Below are positions 22,801 through 35,528 of a DNA stretch of 64,000 bases, piece by piece. This DNA is from Magnolia sinica. Lineage: Eukaryota > Streptophyta > Magnoliopsida > Magnoliales > Magnoliaceae. The notes beneath the pieces are model-generated. The model made no database searches and had not been told where the DNA came from. It was given only the letters and a program-made list of their open reading frames with translations. The position numbers and the translations under genes are program-made. Numbering within the stretch: the stretch's first letter is position 1; each line of letters opens with the position of its first letter. The stretch is taken from the NCBI RefSeq assembly GCF_029962835.1, contig NC_080574.1, forward strand, positions 20,372,001-20,436,000, written 5' to 3'.

Positions 22801-25350
22801 TGGCCTTTCCTAGTTTGTACTGTGGGACCTATCATCCATTATGTATTATAGTCAAAATCGATGGAATGATAGCTTTTGTGAATTAGTGGCAGCTTGATAA
22901 CTGATGCAGATTGAAAAACGTAGTGATGTATATCATCCTTTGCCGCGTTTGATGACCTAACTGTTTTGAGTAATTCCAGGTGTAGAAGACATGTTCTGAA
23001 TTTTCCAATTTGAGTTATTACTGATACTGTGGAACACCAAATGAAGCCATTGTTAGCCGTGGAATGTACTGGTTCCCAATACAGTGCTGCTTGTATGAGT
23101 GAAGCTCGTTGTTAGGATTTAGCTGAGAGTTTTATGATCGAACTGGGCAGTAAAAGGGTTCAAGCCATTGTTTGCTACAATACTGATACTGTAATGACAT
23201 GAAATGGTACAGAATTGTGTTGTCGCATGGCAGTTTATACAGCCTTTTTGCTACATATCTGATTGTGGATTAAAAAAAATAAAATGGCGGTGACTGCGGG
23301 AGGTTGCAAAATGGTGGACAAGCTGGACGTGCTTGCTAGTGCTCCATGGGGTTATGCTGCCAATTGGCCATGCTTGGTCAGAGTAGCTTGGGTTCAACTT
23401 TTTCAATTGAGATCTGGCCCGAAACCGATCAGACCCATTATATAGCTGTCTTGTCTGGGTTGTCTGTATTTTGGGCGGAGCTTTTCCATTGAGAGGCTGG
23501 TTCCTCTACTAACTGTTGTAGATGAGAATTTCGTGCAACTAACTGTGCATGGGGCCCGACCAAGTTGTGTACATGGGAAACCCAAAAACTCATATGGGGT
23601 GTCCCAAGTACAACCCACGTTGTGGTCATTTTCATGCAACCTGTCATTGGATACCGACGTTGTGGTCATTTTCATGGGACACCCCCCAAAAACTAAGGTG
23701 GGCTAACCATAAAAAAATAAATGGACAACCACCCAAAAACGTCCAAATTTATTATTGTGCTGGCTTAACAATAAGCCAGACCTTAGAATTTTGTAGTACA
23801 ATGATATGCATTGATTGGGCCAACATCACCGTGCAGTCGTGACTTTGGCTATTAAAGCATGATGGTAGTAAGTATATTAAGTACTATCAGAGATTATGAT
23901 AATAGGAGAATTTTCATAACACGGTTTTGTTGTGCTACATTTCTCAACGTGTGAGATCTGATTGTTATGGGATAGGTCTTCCAATGAAATTACCTACCCA
24001 TGTCTGGACTCTGGAGGGCTTGATTTTTGCACCCTTGCTTGGGCCTGGGCTTGCGATTGATGGCGCACTAAAATTGGTCTGAGCTTACGCAGTAATTTTT
24101 TTTTATATAAAAAAGGCCTTCTTGCGTGCTTACAAAAGGAGAGCTAGTCACGTACCGGCAAGATACCACAATTTGTGATATCGTGCCATCTTTTTGGCCA
24201 ACGTGCTACTGATGTGGAAATCAGTACCGTTGAAAATGGTGGGCTTCAAGATGAAGATCACCTTGGACAAAAGCCAGGCTGTTCTTCTCATCAGGTAGGC
24301 TACTATTTGTGGAACAAATGGGTGATTAAAAGTTTTTCTTAACTGTCCAAATTTATCCAACAATGTGACAGTGGACCAGCCTGATTTTAAGGCCAGATAG
24401 TTTAAATGTACAGACCCACTTGATGGATGGTTTAGATCTTGCTCCCAGGTGAGGTTGCCTCAACCACGATAGCTTTGCACACCTGAAGAGAGGTTTGTTC
24501 GAAGGTGCATCGGGACTCTAGCTGTTGGATTTGAGTTTTTCAATGACCCAAACCGTTTATTTGATAGGGCCTCCCTTGGATGAGGGATGGCCCAAAAAGC
24601 TCTCGGTCTGAATATTTTGACACGTCAATACAAAGGGTATGTTGACCATTCACGTTAAGAGCAAAAAAGCCAAATTATCAAAGGGTTGAAACAATCTATT
24701 TGAGAGTTTCTATCTGCTGATTTTCTTTACTATGTAAGGTGAGACCCATCGTATAAACGGTTTGGATCGTCGGAAGATGACCCATATTCAATGGCTAAAG
24801 TCCAGATGTACCATATAGCGATGCGTCGGGATGTATACGAGCAAGCGTCACCTGATGAAACATTTTGTATTTTATGAAACATGAGATATGCTGTGATACT
24901 ATAACATATGGCCCACCCTTGGGAATGGGCCTTGTCATTTACAGTCACTTTAGGCCCGACCCAACAAAAACCAGGCCCATTTTTTTATATGATTTATTTA
25001 TTTATTTATGGTGCGAAGGCGTTAGACTTCTGTGATAGTCTGCCGCCATTTTAAAATGATGGTGACACGTTGATGCATGGATATCCAGACTATTAAAAAT
25101 GTGGGGCACATTTTGGGTGGACCGTATCTCAAAAAAAAAAAATCACACTAACAAGGCAATCCTAACCATACAATTGATGGTTATCAAATGGATGGTGAAA
25201 TAAAAACAAGCGAGTGGCCCAAATTCTAAGGAAAAAAAATCAGATGGTTAACATAATTACTCAAGTACGATTCTTAGGGTAATGCCACATCGGCAACTCG
25301 ATGATCAATCTGGCGGTCTGGATTTAGGCATGAACCATAAAAAAAGTGTC

Positions 25351-25451
25351 AGATAGAAGAGAGAGCAGGAGAGAAAAAATAGTGGGGAGGAGGAAAGAGA
25401 GGAAAAGAGAGGAAGGGGACAAATAGAGGGAAGGGAAGAGAAGAGAGAGGG
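25351..25451 (+). repeat. purine-rich tract of about 100 bases
   Basis: About 95 of 101 bases are A or G, mostly GAGAGG and GGAAGAG words. Such tracts can form triplex DNA. It lies about 200 bp outside the copia element. Confidence 0.75.
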
Positions 25452-25644
25452 TTAAAGCTGTCCTATGAAGGAATAATATCTATCTAAGAGGAGAGACCAT
25501 CAATCCACGTGAAGGTGTCTGTCTTTTATGTATTTTGGACAAGGGTACTTAGAAGGAAAGATGGTGGGATTGGATATCAATGTCCGGCAACATCCGTTTC
25601 CCAACCCTCTTCCATCTATTGTCTTCTTGGCTGATTTTTGTCAC

Positions 25645-26135
25645 CTTAGGGAAGCGCGGAAGGTGAGCCCTCAAGATCTGACGGTCTGCACGAGTTTTGG
25701 GACCCTCATAAAATAGAAGAACGGTGCTCCAACGGCCTGCCTATCTACTACTGGAGCAGATGGAACTATTCACACCTCTGATCCTATGGTATATAGGGGT
25801 CCCGGATTGCGATCTATGGATCAGATCGTCCCAAGGACAAGCTAAGATGGACAGACTATAGCGCACATAGTATCTCTCTGCATACTCTCGGTTTTTCGTA
25901 TATATATCTCAATGCGAGAGAGAGTGCATGCCTTTTTATAGGAAATGAGGGAGAGATCAGATGAGATAGGATGGAACCATATTATCCGGTCAAATCCCTA
26001 TCTCTTATCATATTTCAAATTCAAAGTTGAATTTGAAATCTCAACCGAATGGAAAAAGCTGGAGAAAGCCTAAACATGTGGGACCCAGCCACTAGTGATT
26101 GCTCACCAGTGGGCCCCACTGGCCTACATCCAACA
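25645..26135 (-). repeat. 3' LTR of the copia element
   Basis: Direct repeat of the copy at 29245-29735, same length with no indels seen. In element orientation it starts TGTTGGATGTAGGCC. Differences from the other copy are mostly transitions, as expected for methylated plant DNA. Confidence 0.9.
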
Positions 26136-26474
26136 TTTTCTACTCAATCACACTGTGGGATAGGTACAAAAATTTCTCCATTTAACTCGCCTAATAACAA
26201 TCAAAGATCAAAAATCGCGATCAAAAGAATCAGAAGCGTGAGACCAGCTGGATCACCGTAATCTTCTCATAGGTGCTTAAGTAATAAGTGACCACTTAAC
26301 TAGTACTCAATAACCCCAGCTTTGCAATGCCTGTCCTAGTCCGCATGATCACACCGGATGGAGTAGACTCCCGACCTGGAGTACTCGGCCAACATACGCA
26401 CTTATCCAACTTATCGAGTTATTATGAAAACTTGATTTTTCACAAACTTTGACTAAAACCAATTCAAAGCAATA

Positions 26475-26476
<2 letters not shown>

Positions 26477-26513
<37 letters not shown>
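26477..26513. repeat. (TA)n microsatellite inside the copia element
   Basis: About 18 TA units between the RNase H remains and the 3' LTR. Confidence 0.9.
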
Positions 26514-26515
<2 letters not shown>

Positions 26516-27364
26516 TTTTTAAGAAAAATACTGTTTGCAAAAGTCTAATAAAAACAACTTGATACTGCCGGCGGATAAGTCTTCATGTGCGTATTTATAG
26601 TTCTAGAAACTTGGTATAGCTGTCACGGGATCTTCCCCACGCAGATGTGTAATTTGGAATTAATCAAGCTGCTTTCCTAGCGTAACTGAGTCTGGCCAAT
26701 CAAGGACCTTTCGTCATAGTACACTAAAGTAGCATCACTTAATCTCATCTTTATATACACAAGAGGAGGGTAGCTAAGGACACAAAGAGTCACCTACGGG
26801 ACTGGCTACTCGCATGTTGCAATGATTAGATCGAATCAAAGCAATCTGTAGGTAATAGGTCCCAGCACGTGGCTACAATCTACGTCGTAAAGTAGACAAT
26901 ACTAGGTGAATGTCGGGTCTACAATACGCAGGTCATTCTACATAAGGTACGACTCATCTCATAACCTCATAACCTGACTTTAATTTCAGGCCATAACATT
27001 GATCGCATGTAACAGAATGGTGCGATTTATGTTATTCGACTTTATCAATCTCATTTTCAATCTTTATAAGATTGTAGGCGGATACGACTCACTCATATCC
27101 TCATCCCTTATTATTCATAATAAAGAGAAGTTCATACCTCAATGTATAAACATAGCCTCAAATGTACCTCTCTTGTACATTCAAGGTTGGTTAACTCGTG
27201 CGAGTGGGTGACCGGCTTGCCGACAAAAAATAGAAATCCTATATGATTTCAAGGTAAATGCTAATGATCTTCATACCTAGTTAGATTAGTGTTCAATATT
27301 GAATGAAAAGGAATATAATATTCATTAATGAAAGATCAAATGTATTATAAAACAAGTACATCAG

Positions 27365-29227
27365 TCAAACTTTCCTCAATCCCATCTGCCTGACGTGAAC
27401 CTGAAATAGATCTCTAGCTATAGGTTTCGTCATGGGATCAGCCATCATCTCCTTAGTAGGAATGTAGCTGAGGGCGACCTTCTTATCTCTCACTAGATCA
27501 CGGACGTAATGGTACTTGATCTCAATGTGCTTAGATTTCTGGTGGTGTTTAGGTTCCTTTGCTAAGTCAATGGCAGAAGTATTGTCTATCTTCAGCGATA
27601 TACGCTGACTAACACTCGGTACAACACCCAGACTCAATAGAAATCTGCGAACCCATACATACTCCTGAACTGCAGCACAACATGCAATGTACTCGGCATC
27701 CATAGATGAAAGAGCTGTGGATGTTTGTTTCTTACTCGACCATGAGATAGCTCCTCCTCCGAGTAAGAATACATATCCTGAAGTATACTTTCCCTCGTTA
27801 GCGTCATTACCCCAAGCAGCATCTGAATATCTTTTGAGCTCGAGGCTTATGCCTTCATGACACAACATTAGGTTTTTTGTTCCTCTAAGATAGCGGAATA
27901 TACGTTTGACGGCTTACCAATGAGACTGTCCCGGGTTACTCCGATAACGGCTAATTATGCCAACTGCATAGCTAATATCCGGTATGATGCAAAGCATAGC
28001 ATACATTAATCTCCCTACTGCACTCGCATAAGGTATTGAGGACATAGCCAATTTCTCGGCTTCAGTCTGGGGACACGATTTCCCGTCAAGCTTGGTAGCT
28101 TTATCCATAGGGGTTTGAACAGCTTTTGAATTTTTCATCCTGAACCGCTTTAAGATCTTTTGTATATAGGTTGCTTGAGACAAGCCTAAAAATTTCTTAG
28201 GGCGATCCCTGATGATTTTTACCTCAAGAATAAAGTTCGCTTCACCGAGATCTTTCATCTCAAAGTTCGAGAATAGTCAATCTTTAGTCGATATCAACAA
28301 TTGCATGTCATTACCAGCTAACAGGATATCGTCTACATATAGAGATAGTATCAGAAAAGATCTTCCAGACCGTTTCATGTATACACAATGATCTTCTTCA
28401 CTCATCGTGAATCCAAAAGTGGTGATGGCCAAGTGGACCCTCATGTACCATTGTCTTGAAGATTGCTTCAGCCCAGAGATAGATTTCAACGACTTGCAGA
28501 CTTTCTTTGGATGCTTTTTGTCCACATAACCCATGAGCTGTTACATGTATATCTCTTCATCCAAGTCACAATTTAAGAATACAGTCTTTACATCCATCTG
28601 ATATAACTGTAAGTTTAAACTTGTGACAATGGACAAGATCATGCGGATTGAGGAGAACTTTGCAACAGGTGAAAAGGTCTCTTCGTAATCAATGCTTTCT
28701 TGTTGTGTAAAACCTTTAGCAACTAATCGTGCTTTATACTTATCCATTGTACCATCTGCCTTTCTTTTGATCTTAAGTACCCATTTATTACCTATCGCTT
28801 TGTGATTGGAAGATAGATCAACAAGATCCCAGACTTTATTCTTCTCTATAGAAGCGATCTTTTCATCCATAACATTTACCCAATCGGCTGAGTTAGAAGA
28901 TAATAATGCATCCTGATACGAATCAGGTTCATCATCATCAACTGCAACGCAAAAGAATGTTTGCCCCTCAATATCGAAGTATCTTCGGGAAATCAATCCT
29001 CTTTCGCTACGACATAACTCAGGAGCCTGCTGAGATGTCCTCCCACTGTCCTGGTGAACTATATGAGCATCTTCATCTTGAGGAGCAGAACTCCCACTTT
29101 CCTGAGATACATCGGGTATTTCAAAAAGTTCTATTAGAACCTTTTGCTTCATTCGGATATAGAATGTCCATTTTAGCTTGTCCATGGGACGATCTGACGG
29201 TCTACACGAGTCTTGTCCTTGCTTCAT
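27365..29227 (-). pseudogene. copia pol remains: reverse transcriptase and RNase H
   Basis: Minus-strand translation shows copia reverse transcriptase signatures (WVLKIKRKADG, KARLVAKGFTQQ, LYVDDILLAG) and, further on, RNase H signatures (DAEYIACCAAVQE, KHIEIKYHYVRD). The order fits Ty1/copia. It is broken and is treated here as a fossil. Confidence 0.92.
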
Positions 29228-29244
29228 TTTAGCTTTGGTACCAC

Positions 29245-29735
29245 TGTAGGGAAACGCGGAAAGTGAGCCCTCAAAATCTGATGGTCTACACGAGTTTTAG
29301 GACTCTCATAAAGCAGAAGAACGATGCTCCAATGGCCCGCCTATTTACTATTGGAATAGATGGAACTATTCACACCTCTGATCCTACGGTATATAGTGGC
29401 CCTAGATTGCGATCTATGGATCAGATCGTCCCAAGGACAAGCTAAGATGGGCAGACTATAGCGCACATAGTATCTCTCTGTATACTCTCGTTTTTTCGTA
29501 TATATATCTCAATGCGAGAGAGAGCGCATGCCTTTTTATAGGAAATGAGGGAGAGATCGGATGAGATAGGATGAAACCATATTATTCGGTCAAATCCCTA
29601 TCTCTTATCATATTTCAAATTTAAAGTTGAATTTGAAATCTCAACCGAATGGAAAAGGCTGGAGAAAGCCTAAACATGTGGGACCCACCCACTAGTGATT
29701 GCTCACCAGTGGGCCCCACTGGCCTACGTCCAACA
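29245..29735 (-). repeat. 5' LTR of the copia element
   Basis: In element orientation it runs from TGTTGGACGTAGG to CCCTACA (TG...CA ends). It contains a palindrome-like AATTTGAAATC / ATTTCAAATT stretch and a TATATATA box. Confidence 0.9.
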
Positions 29736-30020
29736 AGGCCCACCTCTTCTCGATCCTAAATTGCTCATTGGTCCATCTTTTTCTCTCTAGACTTTTCCAA
29801 TCACCACACAACACCCATCTCTCTACTCTCTATTACCTCCCAATTCCCATTTTTTGATCCACATAAAACCCACTTGTGGTGTGGCCCACCAACTTCAACC
29901 ATGAGCCCAAGAAAAGGTTGTACCCTTGTGGGCCCCCCCCTCTCTCTCTTTTTTAATGGCCTATCTTTATCAAGAAAGCGTTACACCCCCACTAAAGTAA
30001 TTTTGCATGAAAGCGATCTA

Positions 30021-30532
30021 TCGGGACGCGGTTTGGCTGATGACCTGAACACCAACCAGCTGGCTGATGTCAAAATTTCGTGGGCCCCACCATGATGTAT
30101 TTGTCTTATCCATGCTGTCCATCCACTTTTCTAGATAATTTTAGTATATGAACCTAAAAATAAGATAGATCCAAAACTTAATAGGACCACACCACATGAA
30201 ATAGTAGGAGAATGATGTCCACCGTTGAAACCTTCCGAAGTTCGGCAGTGATGTTTATTTGACCTGGATGAAGGTAAAACACAAATATCAGCTCAGTCCA
30301 AAACTTTTGTGGGCCCTAAGAAGATTTCAACGGTAATCATTCAATCCCTACTGTTTCTTGGTTGTGGTCCACTTTAGTTTTTAATCTGACTCATTTTTCG
30401 GCTTATTTCCTAAACTTATCTGGAAAAATGTATGGACGGCGTCGATAAAACAAATACGTCATGGTGGGCCCACAGAGCTTTGACAGCAGCTAGCTCGCTG
30501 GTGTTCGGGTCACCAGCCAAACCGCGTCCCGA
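30021..30532. mobile_element. hairpin MITE 1, MULE-like ends
   Basis: Terminal inverted repeats TCGGGACGCGGTTTGGCTG (30021) and CAGCCAAACCGCGTCCCGA (ending 30532) match perfectly. The inverted similarity continues inward (GTGGGCCCCACCATGATG against CATGGTGGGCCCAC), so the whole 0.5 kb can fold. The flanks GATCTATCG and GATATATTG match at 7 of 9 positions and may be an old Mutator-type 9-bp duplication. It is non-coding. Confidence 0.8.
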
Positions 30533-30539
30533 TATATTG

Positions 30540-31568
30540 TGGCAAATTAACACGATGATCGTAGATATTATAAATTTATAATAGTGTTAAGATGATCTTA
30601 TCTAGTTCGTCGCGGAAAATGACTCCACTACCCTTCCTCCAGGAGAGAAGAACCGGAATACAGTAGAGACATCTTTCTACCGTACACGTGGCATGGTGAT
30701 GCATTAATCGGGTCGGTCCAACCATGCTTGGTCTATCTTTTTTAAAATCACCCCCACCAGCAGATAACCAATGGCACTTATATTAACTAGTTCTGTTTTA
30801 AGCCGTTGGTTTGAAGCGTGTTCATCAGACGGATAGAATCATGTGATATGTGTCTATCGTTAATTATCTGACATCCATAGTGGTCGACTGGATGAGAGGT
30901 TCTGATTGATTCATCAACCTTCCTTGTTTTTAGCCCACCGTACTCGGGTTCTTACGGCTCTACCTTCTCATCCCTCGAGAGGAAGAGATCTGAAACTAGG
31001 ATACAATCAAACACTAGGTCGGTGATGGATGGGCCCCACACGTAACAACCGTTCGATCGAGATTGGATCGCTTTTGATAATCGATTACGTCGAAAATTAG
31101 GTGCACGTGATTGCTCCAGATCACTCTCCTACCGTATATTCGGGAAAGGCGACTGTTTTGTCGGAGATGTGGATACTGTGGATTTGTGAATGTGGGTAGA
31201 GCTTTACACGAACCGAGTCAACTCAATTAACTGGTTCCACTGGTTTAATAAAGTTCAACTTGATTGGCCTTGTACTTGGCTTCCGACTCAGTTGAGCTAA
31301 TATTTTAGAACGTCTAAAATTTTGAGTTCAGTCCAAGCTCGACTCGGCTTGGTGCATGGCTCGAACCTGACTCGGTTTGATTCAAATCGAGCTCAACTCG
31401 TTCAATTCGGTATAAATATCTGACTTGAGCTACTGAGCAAACTGTGCCTAGTTGGATAGTTAGGTTCGAGGACCATGCTGAGCCGAGTTCGAGCTAGGGT
31501 TAGCTACTAGCCAAGTTGAGCCAAGCTATACCACGGTTAACTCAGTTCGACTTGTGTACAATTCTAAC
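30540..31568. other. intergenic, including a degenerate GAGCTCGACTCG-type repeat
   Basis: 30540-31190 shows nothing I recognise. 31195-31560 is made of variants of GAGTCGAGCTC, GACTCGGTT and AAGCTCGACTC, a word pattern also seen at 46.1 and 50.5 kb and typical of one plant MITE group. Confidence 0.45.
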
Positions 31569-31970
31569 TGTGGGGCCTCCGTGTTATGTCTTTTATATCC
31601 ATGCTGTCCATTCATTTTGCTAGCTCAAAAAAAGAAGCAGATCCAAATATCAGGTGAACCACACATACCATAAGAAACAATGGTGGTTGAACACCTGCTT
31701 TTGAAAACTTATTGGGCCACAAAAGTTTTGAATCAAGCTGACGTATGTGTCTTCCCTTTGTTTAGGTTTGTGCAACCTTATCAATAGGTTGGATTGTTGG
31801 ATGACCAACAAACATTAGTTTTTTAACTGTGGGCGTTCAATCACCACTATTTTATGTGATGTGGTCCACCTAAGTTTGGTTTTGCTTCATTGTTCAGGTC
31901 ATGTCTTAAAAAGAGATGGGAAAATGGATTCATGGTGTGGATATAAAATACATACATCACAATGGTCTTG
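31569..31970. mobile_element. hairpin MITE 2, diverged core
   Basis: It carries the shared core words in order: TCCATGCTGTCCATTCATTT, AGCAGATCCAAATATCAGGTG, a middle with ATCAAGCTGACG, then the complementary arm (GATGTGGTCCACCTAAG). Terminal repeats have decayed. Confidence 0.6.
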
Positions 31971-32079
31971 AAGTCATAAATTTGCAGTCTCATTTAAAAC
32001 ATATCCCATTAAGGTGGATCCCATAGTCTCATGCCCGTTGAACTTAGTGATCCCAGATCCATTGAATTTGCAGTCCCAT

Positions 32080-32520
32080 GGAAAGCATGTTGGAAAGTTG
32101 GGATGCAAATTGCAGAGTGACCCAAGCATCATGGAGTTAAGTGGTGGGATTTGCTTAGGTCACGTGTTAGAGATGGGGCTACATAAATCACGGTTGAAAG
32201 TTGTTAGATCTAGTACCATGTCATCTTTAGCGGTAGCACATGCATGACTCAATCAAATCCCACCGTGTATGTTAGAATACTGTTAGGTTTAATACCATGC
32301 CATATCTAGCAGCAGCACATGACTCAATCAAATCTAGTCGCTTCCTAGTACAACCTAGCTATGTTGGTGTCACCATGCAATCCAAATTTTAAAAGTTGTT
32401 AGTTTGAATATGCATTCAACTGGGTACATACTTGACAATGACATGCGACCCAATCAAATCCTGCCATGGCCTAATACTTCTGAGGCCACATGGTATTGGG
32501 GTCACCATGCAATCCCATAT
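32080..32520 (+). repeat. diverged tandem repeat, unit about 80-130 bp
   Basis: Three to four irregular units share GACTCAATCAAATC / GACCCAATCAAATCCTG and GGTGTCACCATGCAATCC / GGGGTCACCATGCAATCCC. A further copy lies at about 41000-41125. Confidence 0.55.
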
Positions 32521-32639
32521 GCATATTCAGCTATATGGGTCCACATGGATGGCACAAGAACTGGTTCCCTTGGCAAGCAATGCATCGTTCAACCATGCAG
32601 ACAAGATTGCGATTGATTTGCCTTTAAAATAAATTTCTA

Positions 32640-33765
32640 TATAATTGCTTTTGGTTATGTTCAGACACATCTATTACATATTAGCATACAACAAAAGATG
32701 GTGTATATTCAGTATACTACTGTTGAATCATTGTCCTATGATGCTGATGAACCCCACCACTTGTTAGTGGAGTGTGGGGCAACAACAGAAGCATATGCAC
32801 CACACACAAAGGAATATACGTTATAGACCCATCGCTACAACATAATTAGATCCAAGCCATTCATAGGTAGGGTACACCCTTAATATACTTTGTGTTGGGG
32901 TCCCTCCTTATGTGGAGGTGGGACCCATGTGTGGGTTTAATAGTTTCTTTTACACGTGTGTGTGTGGGGGTGTATGTGCGTGGGTTGGACTAATATTAAC
33001 AACATTTTAATAATTTTCTATTTTGGAGATGAAGAGGAGAAAGAAGAAAAAAGTAGTTTTATAAAAGAAGACCAAAAACCTTCTGCCACCAAAATCTTCC
33101 TATCCGAGTTCGTGAGGCTCAATCTATAATATTGGTTTCTTCAATTGTCTTCTTTAAGAGTTATGCTGGAGGTTTTATACAATTTCTAGTTAGCGAGAGA
33201 GCTCATTTCCTTCATTATTTCTTATAATTTATATTTAGACTACATATTTGGATATTCAATAAAGGTTAGTCTTTTGATGATTTACTTTCATCATCTCTAG
33301 CATAGTGATACCTGGCTAGGACCCATGAATTTTCCATTCGCATAAAAATTTGTCTTTCTTGCTCTTAACTTACATGATTTACCAGTTTGTGTTAAAAGTA
33401 ATTATTATCCATTAAATCTTATATATTATTAATTCCATTGATTTATATATATATATAGAGAGGAAAGGTGTATGGTTTCCCAACGAATGCTATTACTTGA
33501 TTCATGTCAAACTTTAATGTTAATCAATTCATCTAGTAATTTCTTTTTCAAACCGCCTATTTTCTGCTATGAAAGTTTGACCTGCCCAAATGGTTGACCA
33601 ACAATATGTTTTTATCCATGGTATGCAAGGTATAGCTTACAGGACAAATAGCTTAGTTTTTTACACATACATGGTCCGCATAGATCTTATTTATTTGAAG
33701 CGTGGTTATTTTCTTTAGAAAATAGGACTAAAGGACTATTTATGTAACTTTGGAGGAATGGCATT
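32640..33765. other. intergenic, nothing recognised
   Basis: AT-rich sequence with a GTGTGTGTGGGGGTGT stretch near 32960 and a short TA repeat near 33450. No gene or clear element end. Confidence 0.5.
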
Positions 33766-34290
33766 TTGTGGTCCCATGGGAGCCCTCAGTAGCTATCTTT
33801 ATGATGTATACATTGTACACTATCTATCCATTCGGTGAGATCATTTTAGACGGAAGCCCAAAAATTGAAGTAGATCCAAAGCTCAAGTAAAGCCATTACG
33901 TGAAATAGTAAGGACAATGACACCCACTATTGAAAACTTCCTAGGGCCCACCGTACTCATTATTTGAGATCCAACCTATTCATAAGTTCACATGGATATG
34001 GACAAAGGGAAAACACAAAATTAGCTTCATCGAAAACTTCTATGGCCCCAAGACATTTTTAATGTTATGCATTCAATCCCTACTATTTTTTGTGGTGGGG
34101 TCTACTTAAGCTTTGGATCAACCTTATTCTTTGGCTCACACCCTAAAATGATCTCTTTAAATGGATGGATGGTGTGGATATAAAACATATATCATGGTGG
34201 GGCCCACAAAACATGATGAGATCACTTAAATAGTGTGATAGCTACCGAAGCTGTGGTAGCTGGTCCAAGTCCGTCTCCATGCCATTTCTA
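33766..34290. mobile_element. hairpin MITE 3
   Basis: The shared hairpin core is complete: left arm GTAGATCCAAAGCTCAAG, right arm CTTAAGCTTTGGATCAACC and ATATCATGGTGGGGCCCAC. Near the ends AGTAGCTATC and GATAGCTACC are inverted, and a GGACTTGG-type end lies on the right (about 34265-34275, minus strand). Confidence 0.65.
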
Positions 34291-34424
34291 CACATGTGGC
34301 CGACATGGAATAAATTAAAGACCATTTTGTTTCCAATGGTGAGTGGGCCCTGATCCAAACTAGAGTGTTGGGATGATCCTAGCCCTTTAATTGGTAGGCA
34401 TGCAAATAGACACTAAAGGGCCAT

Positions 34425-34965
34425 TTGAATCATAAGCTACTTAAGATAAGCAACTTATGTCCTAAGTAGCTTATTTTGATTTATACTAATTAATCAAATA
34501 AGTATATTTGGTAATTAAACAACACACTTATTACTTCCATCTCTACAATTTATGAAAAGTAGAAAAGTTAAAAAAAAGTTGAAGTGATTAATTAACTTTA
34601 AGTTAAAAATTACTTATAACTAATAATAAATTAAACTTATTTATCTGAAATAAATTACTTATCTACTCTTATAAGTAGAAAAAAGTAACTTATTTAGTGG
34701 TGTCATAGGTTGATTAAGATAAATTACTTTTGCCACAAGTAGCTTATTGCAGTTTCCACTCATTAAGAAGTAAAATATATATGATAAACAACATATTTCT
34801 CAACTTCTCCTCTTTTTATTTCTTTTATGTCTTTCTTTGGCAACTTATGAAAAAAAAAAGAACCTAGAAGAGTTGGTTGAAGTGATTATATACTTTTTAG
34901 TAAGAAACTTATAACTAATTATAAACCAAACCTGCTTGTGTGAAATAAGTTACTTATGTGGTGGC
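34425..34965 (+). repeat. two direct copies of a TAAGTAGCTTA-type MITE
   Basis: Two related blocks of about 260 bp (34430-34690 and 34715-34965) share GTTGAAGTGATTA, ACTTATAACTAAT and GAAATAARTTACTTAT. The first starts AAGGGCCATTTGAATCATAAGC, a hAT-like end. This looks like tandem or nested insertion of the same family. Confidence 0.5.
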
Positions 34966-35528
34966 ATCTAAGCTGGACTAAAAGACGAATAGGCTCAGAG
35001 AAGGTTTTGTTTACTATAAGAAGGTTAGTCCAATCAGAACAAGTTTTGCTCAGTAGCCAATCAACAGCGGGTGTGATTTGGCATCTTCATACACATCTGC
35101 CACGTGTATGGTACACACATACAGCACGGAAATGCCAGATCGTATCTTCAAAAAATAGTTTTCTTTTCCTCTGGCAACTCAGCTTCAATGGTCTGTCGGT
35201 GCCTCTGGGGCCCACATGCTGAGCGTTCCAACAATCCGAACCGTGCATGTTTTGGACTCTGTGCTACATGGGTACTGTAGGAAACATGGGCTGAATAGCT
35301 GATTCTCATCATCACTACCTTTGATGATTTCTTAATGGTTCTCATTCAACTCTAAAAATCAAAGCCCGTGGTTATCGATAAAACATGATCATGAGAAAAT
35401 AACTTATTTATAGTAGCAAAGAGAATATTGACGGTTCAAATATTGGACCATTTCAGCACACGGGATTCATGGGTGGCGACACACGCTGGATCTTAGTCGC
35501 GATGGAGGCAAACCAAACTCTTTAAAAA

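Larger units (their letters stand above)
22215..25644. other. intergenic region after POLD1
   Basis: The first few hundred bases are probably POLD1 3' UTR, but no polyadenylation signal stands out. The rest holds a SINE-like relic (22655-22800), a direct repeat of CGTTGTGGTCATTTTCATG (about 23619 and 23659), scattered pieces of diverged MITEs and a purine-rich tract near 25.4 kb. No gene was recognised. Confidence 0.6.
25645..29735 (-). mobile_element. Ty1/copia LTR retrotransposon, broken
   Basis: Direct repeats of 491 bp bound 3.1 kb of internal sequence. Element orientation is minus: the 5' LTR is 29245-29735 and the 3' LTR is 25645-26135. A site resembling the tRNA-Met primer site (TGGTACCAAAGC) lies at 29232-29243, one base inside the 5' LTR. 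Reverse transcriptase and RNase H remains of copia type fill about 27.4-29.2 kb. Gag, protease and integrase parts were not seen. About 1.2 kb without recognised coding parts lies between RNase H and the 3' LTR and includes a TA microsatellite. The element is a fossil with several breaks. By hand count the LTRs differ at about 32 of 491 positions (about 6.5%), which suggests an age of several million years or more. Confidence 0.9.

Noticed and set aside
23600-23690. Direct repeat CGTTGTGGTCATTTTCATG with inverted GGGGTGTCCC words
   Set aside because: Too short and isolated to call an element; probably MITE debris.
28906-29232. Plus-strand open stretch of 108 codons
   Set aside because: It is antisense to the copia pol remains.
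32892-33320. Possible LTR starting TGTTGGGGTCCC and ending near TCATCTCTAGCA
   Set aside because: No second copy, no primer site and no target duplication could be found.
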